DNA of 64,000 nucleotides. Source: Hyaloraphidium curvatum. Lineage: Eukaryota > Monoblepharomycota > Hyaloraphidiomycetes > Hyaloraphidiales > Hyaloraphidiaceae. The notes under the pieces are model-generated. The model was given only the letters and a program-made list of their open reading frames with translations. It did no database searches and had not been told where the DNA came from. Both the position numbers and the translations under genes were made by a program. The DNA lies in assembly GCA_025558095.1 (NCBI GenBank), contig JAIVFI010000010.1:248001-312000 (forward strand), read 5' to 3'. This document shows positions 20,367 to 30,751 of this stretch, one piece after another; positions within the stretch are counted from its first letter, which is position 1, and each line of letters begins with the position of its first letter.

Positions 20367-22186
20367 ATGCTGGCGTCCGAGGACGATCCGCAGCAGTTCT
20401 CGCAGACCTTCAGCCAGAAGGAGGAGCGCTTCGAGGACGACTCGCGAGCGCAATTCGAATGCGTCGCGTGCCACAGATTCTGCTTCCCGCATCTGGACCC
20501 GCGCATCATCGACGTCGAAAATTGCTCGCATGTGCTCTGCGGCGCGTGCTCGGACCGTGCTTTGGCCGGCGAGGGGCCCAGCCGCAGCTGCCCCGAGTGC
20601 TCCGCGCGCTTCTCCGCCAAGGATGTGAAGCCGCTCGGTCACGACCCCGCAAACCTGCGGCTACTGCTCGGCATTGAGCACGGCTGCCCACTCGAATGCG
20701 GCTTCGAGCGCGACGTGCAAAGCATCGAGGCCCACCTCCGTACTTGCCCGAACGCGCGGTGCGACTTCTGCGGAGTCACGGTTGCACTCCCGAAGACGGT
20801 GGTCGAGCACCAGCAGGACGAGTGCCCGAGAGCGCCGGTGCGGTGCAGGCACGCGGGATGTCCTATGTCCGTGCCTCGCGACAACTCGGAGACCCACGAG
20901 CAGTTCTGCGACTTCAAGGTCATCAAGTGCGCGTCTCCGGGGTGCAAGTTCGAGGTTTGCCCAGACGTTGGGCGCAGTGGAAGTGCACTGACCGTCGCAT
21001 CTCGCTGCAGTGCCGTCGCAAAGACATGGCCGGGCACAGGAACCTCGCCATGTTCACCCACCTCAAGCTCGCCACGGAACGCCTTGCCAAGGCCGAAAAC
21101 AAGCTGACCAAGGCCCTCAACGACCTCGCCCCTCTGCAGACCTCCCTATCGCACAAAGACGCCGAAATCTCGAGGCTCGCGGGCGAGCTGGCCGGCAAGA
21201 AGAACGACCTGCTGCTGCTCAATGCGTCGCTTGCTGAGAAGGTGGCCGAGAACGGCGCGCTGAAGGGGGCTCTCGAGGCTTGCGACGCAAAGGCCGCCCA
21301 GGACCGCGGAGCGCTCGCAGCCAAGGATGCCGAGGTCGCGCGCCTGCTCTCGGCCGTCAAGCTCCACGAGGCCAGCGCAACGGCCAAGGAAGGCGAAGTT
21401 GCACTGCTTCTTTCCGCTATCAAGCTCCAGGAGAACGGTGCCAGGGCGAAGGATGGCGAGATTGCGCGCCTTCGTTCCGCTGCGAAGGTCTACGAGGACG
21501 GCGCGAAGGCCAAGGACGCCGAGATCGCGCGCCTCCGTTCCGCTGCGAAGCTCCACGAGGACGGCGCAAAAGTGAAAGACGCGAAGATTGCCACCACGCA
21601 GGCCGAGCTGGATCGCATCCGCGCCGAGCTGGAGCAGCTTCGTACCGCGCAATCTCGCAGGTCGATCGTGTCCAACCAGCGTCACGTTCTGCGCGCATTG
21701 GTCGACATTCCGCTTCCCCGGGCGTTCCAACCTCCTGGGAAGAAACAGCGAAAGAACCCGAAGTGGGCTCTCTGGTTCCCCGCTGCGCCCGTCACGGTCG
21801 GCCCCATCGATCTCGTCGTGAACGCGTTGATCACCCACGACGGCCTCGAAGTTGGAGTTTCCCTGGCGGACAACCGCGTGCACCACCTTCGGGCGTACAT
21901 CTGGATGTCCGTGGACGGCCAGCGGTACCGGAACGTCGCCTCGTTCGAGTCGAAGCAGCTCCTGCACCACGGGGGTGACTTCCTGACCGACGTCCTCTAC
22001 CCGGTCGCGGAAGGGGAGATGTTCGACCGCAGGTGCCCCATCATCTTTGGCAGCGGCACGCCGGACAGGTACATCACCCTGAACGTCGACATCACCGTGT
22101 TCGACGTCGTGCTCAAGGGCAGCGAAGGTCCGACGCCTCCGACCAAGTCGTACAGGCTTTTCGACGACTACTACGACCACTACTAG
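20367..22186 (+). CDS. RING finger / TRAF-type zinc finger protein C, expanded coiled coil
   Basis: Two exons (20367-20954, 21011-22186) encode 587 residues. RING-HC at Cys32 (CVAC, then CSHVLCGAC and CPEC), then TRAF fingers, a long coiled coil (about residues 200-405) and the shared C-terminal domain (VGPIDLVVNALITHDGLEVG, ADNRVHHLRAYI). The coiled coil contains four tandem 21-residue units of the form AKDAEIARLRSAAKLHEDGA. Protein B has only one such unit, so the stalk has been lengthened here. TRAF-like architecture (RING, zinc fingers, trimerising coiled coil, C-terminal binding domain) suggests an oligomeric ubiquitin ligase or scaffold; that is an inference. The C-terminus is acidic and tyrosine-rich (FDDYYDHY). 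Confidence 0.87.
21320..21571 (+). repeat. four tandem 63-nt coding repeats
   Basis: Four units of 63 nt start at 21320, 21383, 21446 and 21509, each encoding 21 residues (three heptads), followed by a partial fifth (VKDAKIA). Units three and four are the most alike, pointing to recent unequal exchange or slippage. Confidence 0.85.
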
Positions 22187-22511
22187 CCGGACATGCAGCG
22201 ATATCCGGACTCCATTCGCCTCCCTCTTGACTCTATCTCTATGTCTGAATTCGATCGACTCCGTCTTCCGTGCCTCGCACACTTCGACCTTTTCTCGTTG
22301 GACCCAAGCTCGATACCCTTTCTCGACGCACCTCACTCTCTGACGCTAATTCCTAATGATCGATTGTTCTGTTTTCTGTCTCTCGCTCTCTCTCGCTCCT
22401 TAGTCTATTGGTTGTTGTGTATGCGTTTCATTCACTCCGTTTCTCTCGCGATCCTTGTCAAAGCCCCCGTCCGCCTCCGCGATCAGCGATCTCCGCCCCG
22501 AAGCGCCCCGT
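22187..22511. other. convergent intergenic region with CT-rich tract
   Basis: 325 bp between two gene ends on opposite strands. It is less GC-rich than the genes and holds a pyrimidine-rich stretch at about 22376-22400 (repeated ctct and ctcg). No gene is seen; probably two 3' UTRs. Confidence 0.5.
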
Positions 22512-23739
22512 CTACAGCCTGTTCCCCCTGAGCTGCTCCCCCGCCGCGTCGATCACCCGATCCACGAGCGCGTTGAACTCGTCCCTGCTCCTCTCGTGCG
22601 GCGGCACGTGCCCCACCCCTTGCATCCACACCCCCTCCGCCTTCCCCCCCAGGAACCCCTCCGCCAGCCTCTTTCCGAGCGCGAAGGGGACCACCCTGTC
22701 CCTGTCCCCGTGCACCACGACCACCGGACCAGGGAGGCGGCGGATGGCGGCGGCCTCGGAGGGGGAGAGCGAGTGCGAGGCGCAGGCGCGGCCCTGCTGC
22801 ATGATGCCGACGGGGTTGGGGATGGGGGAGGCGAGGAGGGTGGAGAGGACGAGGGGTGTGAGGCGGGCTATGTTCAGGGGGTTGATGATGAAGTCCTGCG
22901 GGCGCGGGGAGGTGAGGGAAGCATGCGAGATCGGGCGCGGCTTGGCTTACGGGCGCGTACAGGGAGCCCATGGCTTCTTTTGGGTTCTGCACGAGGTTGC
23001 CCACGTCGAGATAGACTCCCATGTTGCGGATGGCCTGGTTTCCCGCGGCGATCGCTTCCCACCGGCCGTAGGTCGAGCACAGCACGAGGCCGCCGACCCT
23101 CCCCTCCAGCCTCGCGCCGATCTTCTGCGCTATCATGCCGCCCATGCTCACGCCCAGAACGACAATCCTGGGCGGGACGCGGGTGCCGTCGCCCAAGACG
23201 ACGTCGTCGAGGAAGCCCGTGCCGCGCATGAGGTCGATGGCGTCCTCGGCGAGCATGTCGGTGGTGTAGGAGTGGCGCTCGGTGGTTTCGGAGCGGCCGC
23301 AGCCGCGGTTGTCGAACGTCTGGGGGTGATCTGGTCAGGCGGATGGAGGTGGTGACGTGGCAAGGCGGCAGCGGCCACGCACCAAGATCCTGACGGCTCT
23401 GTCCGGGTCCGGCCCCGAACTGAACGGCCACCACCCCGAAGCGTTGCGCTTCTCCATCAGATGGTTGACCTGGAACCGCCAGAGCCCGCCCGAGGCGCCC
23501 CAGCCCATGACGAAGAGGACGCGGTTCCTGGCGCTGTCCGGCCCCGCAATTTCGTAATACAGCCTCGCCGGGTCCCTGCGGGACTCGCCCACGGTGACAT
23601 AGAAGGTCGATGAGGCGGCGGTGTTGCGGGAAGCCATGAAGTTCTTCGGAAGGACACTGCGCGCAAGAACCACGGCGGAGAGGGCGGAGAGGCCGGCAAA
23701 GGCGGTCGCTGCGAGACTGACGGTGGCGAGGAACGACAT
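22512..23739 (-). CDS. alpha/beta hydrolase fold protein
   Basis: Three exons (23739-23383, 23319-22951, 22895-22512) encode 369 residues. It opens with a signal-anchor-like segment (MSFLATVSLAATAFAGLSAL). The catalytic triad is visible: nucleophile in GVSMGG, acid in VVVVHGDRDRVVPF and histidine in GVGHVPPHER. The oxyanion strand reads FVMGWGASGGLW, and TFDNRGCGRS is typical of the epoxide-hydrolase/haloperoxidase-like group. It should be an active serine hydrolase, probably attached to a membrane facing the lumen or cytosol; its substrate is unknown. In contrast to the hydrolase at the left end of the window, all catalytic residues are kept. Confidence 0.87.
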
Positions 23740-24010
23740 GCGGTGGAGCTAGTGGGCAGCAGGCGTAACGGCGGCCCGTGCCGTGCCGCTCGCAGTTCGG
23801 TTGAGAAGAGTTGCGTCAGCAGCGTGATGACTTGTCCCCTACTCAGTTCGCCCACAGCCTGCTCCTTCCGTCCCGGTCCCCCTCGTTCGGCACAGAACAG
23901 CTCATCAGAGCCCGGAGTTTGGCTGCGCGCGGTGTCCGAGGGGTGAGTCGTCCGCCGCCGCTGCGCGGGCGCCGCGCTGACCCGTCATTCGTCGCAGGGG
24001 CGCGCCGCCG

Positions 24011-27000
24011 ATGGAGGCCGGTCGGGGCAGTGCCGGCCGGCCGCCGCACGACGGCCGGCCGAGTGGGGCCGCGCCGCGCGGGGACGGTGAGGCGGCCGAT
24101 GCGTCGTTCGCCCCGCCGAGGCACGGCGGCGGCCACGGCGGCGGGTCGATCCCGCAGCAGCAGCGGGGAGTTCGCCCCTCTTCGACGGCACCCGGGACGC
24201 CGCAAAACCGGACCGCCGTCCCCGACCGCAGTCAAACCGACCCCGGCGTGCGCACGCGCCCGGGTGCTGCGAGCTTTGGCGGACCTGCCCGGAGCGGCTC
24301 GGCCTCGCCCGCGGGGCCCAGCATGACGGGGGCACGACCGGGACCCCCGGTGCCGCCTCCCGCGCACCTCGCCGTCGACCAGCAGTCGATCAGCTTCGTG
24401 AACAGCGCCCTCGCGTGGCAGGCGCAACCCGGCACGCCGCCCACCCAAGAACCGACCACAAACCCGTATGCGAAAGCCCGGAATCCTTTGGGCCCCCTCC
24501 ACCATGCTGCAACCTCCAGCGGCCCGCCCGGGCCCGCGGCCGCTGTGCCCGCTGCCCCTGCCGCCCCTGCCGCCCGGGCCGTGGCTGCCTCTGCCGCACG
24601 CCCCTTGGTGCACCATCCGCAGGCTGTGCCGGTCCCGACTCGATATTCGACTCCTCCGCCCCCGCCAAACATCCCCAGCCTGGTTTACTCGACTGCCGAG
24701 CCGCACGCCGGCGCGGCCGACCCCGTGCCTGCGAGCACGACCAACTCGCCCAAGTCCCGCACACCGCCGCCGCCGCCCTCGCCCCAACGTCGGCCGGGCC
24801 TGAGCAAGCGGACCCGCACCGACGGAGGCGCGCAGGTCCCTCGCCCGGGGCCGAACGTGGAGATGGCGGACGACATCGTGAGCACGGGCGAAGCGGGGGT
24901 GCAGCCCGAGGCCCCGGGTGCGTCGGGCTCGAACAACACCACTTCGAGCGAGGAGAGCATCGTAGAGGGCTCGGCCGGGGTGGCGCCCGGTGCATCGCAG
25001 TCGCAGGAGCTGAAACTCATGGCCATGGACGAGGACCCGATCGTTCCGTCGACGGCGTCGTCGGCAACGAGTGCGATGGCGGTCGACGGTGAGGCCCTGT
25101 ATGAATTTCGCTTGCTGGTTCGCTCACGCAAATGCATCCCAGAGCCCGGCCATGGAGGACCTCCGCCGCCACCGGTGGGTCCGGTTCCGGTGGATGTGGA
25201 CGAGAGCTGCTTGCTGACGTCGGACGAGGAGCGGGAGATGAACAACTCTGCCGCGCGACCCGAGGCACGCGATGTGCCGGTGCAGATTCTCTACGTCGAT
25301 GGTGCGCCGGGTGTCGTGGAGTGTTTCAGCACGCACTGACCCATCGTCCACGCCAGGTGCCGAAGGAGGACCTCAACCTGTCGACGCCTCCACGTTCGGA
25401 TACGTGGATGCGGGCATGGACGAAGAGGCAGTGGGGCTCCCAGCGAGGACGGCGGACCTCACCGCCGGGACGGGTGCCGGCCCGGCGATCCCTGCGGCCC
25501 CAAAAGCTTCGGAACCCGCCCAGCCTGCCTTGGACAAGAAGTGGCAGGAGCAGTTCGTCGAGGACGACGAGGACGGGATCCGGCGGCACCACCTCACCGC
25601 CACGCTGGTCTCGCAGTTCCGGCACTACCACTGCGAAAAGTACCTGCACCTTGCTTCCCGCAAGAAGGCCCCGGGCGGGGCGGGAGCGCGCCCGCGGATC
25701 GGACCGGACGCCGCCGCCGCGGCGCACCTGGAGCGGGGCAACCGGCACGAGGAGGAGATCAGGCGGCTGCTGCAGGCCGCCGCGAGCGCCGAAGGGTCCC
25801 GGCTGCGCCACGTGCTGTTCGAGGACGCGGTGCACGGGACGGACCCGACGGCGGAGACCATGAGGAGGATCACGGAGGATGTGGCTTCCCTCGCCCGGGA
25901 CACGATAGATCGCGAGGGCGGCGGCGACGACATCAAGCCGCAGGTCATCTGGTTCGACCAGGCACCGCTCCGGATACAGCCGGACACGCTCCAGCCGAAG
26001 GAGGGCGCCGTGCGGGTGAACGACGACGGGTCGTTGAGGTGCTGGAGCCTGATGGACGAAGCCGGGAAGCCCGTCGAGATCACCTTCGGAACACTGAAGC
26101 CGGACCTCATCGAAATCACGCTCATCTTCAAGCCGCCGGAAGTGCCGGCTTCCAAGCCTTCGCCCAGACGCGGCGAGCAGGCGGCGCCGGCGGAACCCCG
26201 CAACGAATGGAGCGTAGAGGCTCACTGGAAAGTCCTCGACGCCAAAAGCTCCAAGAAAGGTTCGCTCGCGTGCATGTCAGCTATGCTTTCGATGAGCTGA
26301 CTTCCCTGGCCTCAGCCAAGGAAACGCACATGGTCCAGATTGCGCTGTACCACTTGGTCTTGTCGGAGCTCTTCAAGAAGTGGACCTCGGACGCGAAGCC
26401 GACCGTCTCGTACGTGGGGCATCAGAACGGTGCTGTTTGGCTTCCCTGGATGCCTTCGGGGACCGGGGACGGCACGGTGCCGCCCCCGAACGCCCTCGAA
26501 CCCTTCCCGGTCGGGCTCGTCGTGCCGCAGATCCGCGGGCTCCTCGAGTGCGGGATACCCCGGGTCCTGCGCAAGGCGTTCTCGGCCCTGAAGTGGCACT
26601 TCAACCCGGTCTGCCAGACCTGCGATTTCCGGACGGCCTGCAGGCAGATTGCGAAGGAGGAGGAGCGCATCGGCAGCCTGCCCGGCATCTCGATCATGGA
26701 GGAGGCCGTCCTGCAGCGCGCCAGGCCCCACGCACCGGGCAAGACGGAGCTTAAGGACATCGAAGATATGGTCGAGGCCTGTACGGACGGCACTTCTCAA
26801 GGCCGACTGCGGAGCGACGTACGCCGTATCCTGAAGGTATCGGGGTCCCGGAGCCCGCTCATCGAAGCGCATCGCCACAATGTCGTCACCGTTTACGACG
26901 GCTACAACACGAGCCTTCCTTCCGGCGAGCACCTTGCCATCTTCATTGCGCTTTCGGTCGATCCTTCTTCGGAGGATTATGCGCTGGACAACGATTCACC

Positions 27001-30000
27001 CGCATCCATTGGGTCGGGAAGTGTCTTCGGCATCCTTGCTGGCTTTGCGATCCGTTGCTCCTTGGGAGATTCGCATCCTCCCTGCAATGAGAACTTTGGG
27101 TCTCTGCTGGGAGAAGCCCACGTCGAAGAGCGTGCTCTGACTTCGACCACCGCGTCGTCTGACCTAGCCAAATCGCTTGTTAAGAAGCTGAGCGAGATCC
27201 TGCGAGTGCTCAAGGGCAAGGACAGCGCCCGGTGTCAGTTCTACTGCTGGTCGTCGCGGGAAGTGCAGCTCCTGAACCGGATCATCATCGCTGGAGCATG
27301 TCAGCTCTGGGACGGGCCGGCTCGCGAGGAATGGCTACCACTGCAGGAGGATTTACGGCTTTGCACGGCAGCGCTTGTCACGGACACTGCTGCGATGCTT
27401 TCGCCCTTTGTTCCTTCATTCTTCCGGCCGGACTACCATTCTGGCTTATACGAGGCAGCAAACAGGCTCCGTATGACGAAGCTCTGCACCAGTGATATGG
27501 CTGACGTCCTGCTCGCAGTTCATCAGAGGCTGCGCATGGCAAACCCGAGCATGGACTGCCAAATCCCTAAGAGCAACTCCGCAAGTCGACTAAAGGACGA
27601 CATTCGCAGTCTGCTTTCTAATCTCGAGAATAAATGCCCCGCCAAAGACGAGGACGGTCCCAGATTCCCCAAGCTTCTTGCTCTTGAACCTGCATTCAGT
27701 CGAACCGTTTGTTTGCCTGTGGCTGGCTGGCTAGAGCTCCCCGATTACTGCAAATGGTTCGAACTTGGCGGTCAGCCGGAGGGTGCTCAATCGCAGCCTG
27801 CTCCTCGACTTGGCTCTCAGCTGCACGTACTAAGAGAGCTAACGGAGCGCGTGCGAGATCGTGTACGGAATGCGCGGAGGCATCATTCAGACCCCCGCGT
27901 GGTTGGTCCGGAGCTAGCTTTCGGAGCCTCTCATTTCTTCCTCAGCTCTGTGGACCGCGCGGTGCGCGATCGGAACCTGCAGTTGCTCTGGTTCATGGCA
28001 GAGCACGAACAGCACTTGGAGCTGAATGATGTTCGGAGCCGCGGGCAGTTGTTTGACAGCGAAGCGGGCTACGTCATCGAAGTACAACGCGACTTGGTTG
28101 ATGCCGGGGCACTTGGTGCTGATTCGAATGCGATCCGGATCTTGAGGAGGCCCGACAAGGAACCTGAGCTCAAGACAAAGGATGTCGTTCCCGGGAAAAA
28201 GCACGCCGTCTTTGCGAACTACGTTGCTGTTCCATCGAGCTTGATATCAGGACAATGGACTGTACCAGAAGTGTTTCGCAGGTTTCGCAACCTGCAGTGG
28301 GCCTCGCGTTCCAATTTGGCGTACAAGAACGCCCCGTGGCTCAGCAAGCGCATGTTTTTCGCGACAAGCGCCGCCAACCACGCCTTCGGTGCTGAGAACC
28401 CTGCTGCGCTTGTCCGGGGTGATAAGGGTCACAGAATCCCCCATGACGCTTTGGTGCTGCAAGAGCGCCTATGCACACCGAACTACGGGAAAGTGCTCGC
28501 CAATCTTTTTATTCTAGACTGCTCCGCCGAAAGCTTGTTCTGCAGGCTTGTGCGAGAGCCGGCTAGGTTTGGTCCGGGACAGAATGATGAACCGAGCGAT
28601 GTGAAAGATTGGACAAGACGCGGGATGAACATCGATGACTCTTGGAGGATGCGGAAGCAACATGGCAGCGAAAGCTCGTCGCTTCAGCTGACACCTAGCC
28701 AAAAAAGCGTTTACCAGAGTGTGTTGTCTTCACGGTTGACTGTTGTTTGGTAGGTCGGTTTGTTCCTTTCGAAGTTATTCTCTGACATAATTTGAAAGGG
28801 GCCCGCCGGGATCCGGAAAGACACATACATTGGCTGTTGTCTGCACTCGGCTTCTGCACACGCTGCAAGCATGGCAGGAACAGGCACCGGCGCAAGCACC
28901 AAGAACGTTCCGGATCCTTTTCGCTGCCAGCACTCATGCAGCTGTCGACACGTTCTTGAGAAAGCTCTTCAAAGTGATCCAGGATGCAAAGGCGACGGAC
29001 AATTCGACTTCTGGCCATCGTTGGTCGGAGCACGCCGCTCAGAACGTGATCCACGTTCTTTCTCATGGTTTCCGGCGAGGCGAGCGGATGACAGACTTAT
29101 CCGACGAAGAAGGAGAGGATAGCATCGAGTTTCCGCAGATATGCGTTTGTGCCGGCACCGTTTGGGCCGTCTACAAGTGCGTAGCAATCTGAAGGCCTTG
29201 TTGCTGGCATTGGCTAAAGTTCGCCGTAGCAACGCCGACAAGGGGACGCTGCTGAAGGATCTTAGCAAGGCCGACAAGGGGAAGCAGAAGGATCTTGCCA
29301 AAGCCGACAAGGGGAGCCTGACAAATTTGTTCGACCTCGTTATCATCGACGAAGCGAGCCAAATGCCGGTAGCGCATGCTGCAATCCCGATCAGTGTTGC
29401 GAAGCCCGAAGGCTCCCGTATCATTGTTGCCGGCGATCACCTTCAACTGGCCCCTATTCTGCGGGGAATGTACCCTCTCTTTCCGCCTTCGGAGCCTCAG
29501 TTGAGCGGTTCCTTTATGGAGTGCGTGATGAAGGACAAGGACGGGAACAATGTCCTGGTCGGCAGCCTTCTGGCGGGTTTGCGGCCCAGAGCAAAACGCA
29601 CGGTAGCGGTGGAAGGCGAAATCGGGAGGGACAAAGCCGGGGTCACTCACATTCTCAGAGACAACTTTCGTATGGTGGGTTTGCCCAACGCCGTCCCTGT
29701 GCGTGGTTCCTGAATGCCTCTCAAGAGCGACGGGCTTGCCAAGTTCACGGAAAGGGCGTACAACCAGGACTTCGTCGCCGCGAATAAGGATGCAAGGCAG
29801 ACGCGTTGCGACAAGATCATTAAGCAGCTTGTTAGAAAGCTCGAGCCTGGAGAATCAACGCTCTCTGCGGAAGCTTCGGGCTTTTTCACTCGGCTTGACA
29901 ACGAGCCTACATCCTTGGCAACAATTGCGCTCACGTTTGATGCGGATACAGCGGCTTCGGCTTCCTACGAAACGCATGTTGAACGTGCTTGCCAAGTTGT

Positions 30001-30703
30001 TCGGGAGCTTGTGGAGCACCTTTGGACGGCGGATGGAAGCGAGGAGCCGGGTTCGGCCAGTCCGGAAAAGGACCCTCTGCGGATCTTCATCGTTACGCCG
30101 CACACCATTCAGAAGGAAACGTACAAGAGGTTGTTTACGAGCGGCACGGAAACCCATGCGCGGCTGAATGACCGAGAAAAGCTACGGATTGATACGACGG
30201 AGACCATGCAAGGTAAGGACCTTCCTTGGCAATGTTCGCCACTTCGTTTTGGCTGACTGTGTCGGATGTAAGGTGACGAAGCCGACATCGTCATCGTCGA
30301 TTACGGATACACGTCCTACATGTGCAACGCCACTGTCAGCGACACGGAGCTCGATTTCACATGGAAGCACAATCGGCTCCACGTGGCGATCTCTCGGGCC
30401 AAATCGCTCTGCATTCTGATTGCACCAAGACAGCTTTTGTATCTGAGCCAGGCATCCGGCCCCTCTGGACCGATGGACTACCAGGACAACGTTGGACCGC
30501 CTCTGAACGTCGTGATATCCCCCGAGCGCCGCCGGGCTTGGGCTTTGCTGAATGACTTTGCCTGCGAGTCCAGATTTGTCTACTCGTGGCAGGTTGATCA
30601 CGCTGCGGTTGAAGCTGCAGCTGCGGCCGGGTCTTCGCAGCCGCATGCGGCGAGCGCCGGCGAGCCGATTTCGGGCGAGAATCACAGTATATCCGGTCTC
30701 TAG
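24011..30703 (+). CDS. giant Fe-S RecB/Cas4-type nuclease fused to SF1 helicase
   Basis: Eight exons (24011-25088, 25143-25301, 25357-26259, 26316-28749, 28799-29176, 29230-29674, 29726-30212, 30273-30703) give 2,104 residues. Residues 1-480 are Pro/Ala/Ser-rich and disordered. A PD-(D/E)XK nuclease follows: HLERGNRHEEE near 536, PDLIEI near 662, LDAK near 707 and QIALY near 721. Cys505 and the cluster CQTCDFRTAC (813, 816, 822) fit the four-cysteine Fe-S staple of Cas4/AddB/Dna2 nucleases. The middle resembles bacterial TM0106-type proteins. The C-terminal third is a complete UPF1/Dna2-like helicase: GPPGSGKT near 1526, DEAS near 1691, GDHLQLAPI, NFRM and NRLHVAISRAK near 1995. All motifs look functional. 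It is not an obvious Dna2 orthologue. Role inferred: DNA repair or defence. Confidence 0.85.
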
Positions 30704-30751
30704 CACACTGTAAGATTGAGCCTTTGTCGTTTCTTTTGAGCGAATCTTCCA

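Noticed and set aside
22408-23355. A 315-codon plus-strand frame
   Set aside because: Antisense to the alpha/beta hydrolase exons; no domain.
24011-30703. Assigning the nuclease-helicase as Dna2
   Set aside because: The nuclease motifs, the middle TM0106-like part and the disordered leader differ from Dna2; I cannot run a phylogeny, so I leave it unnamed.
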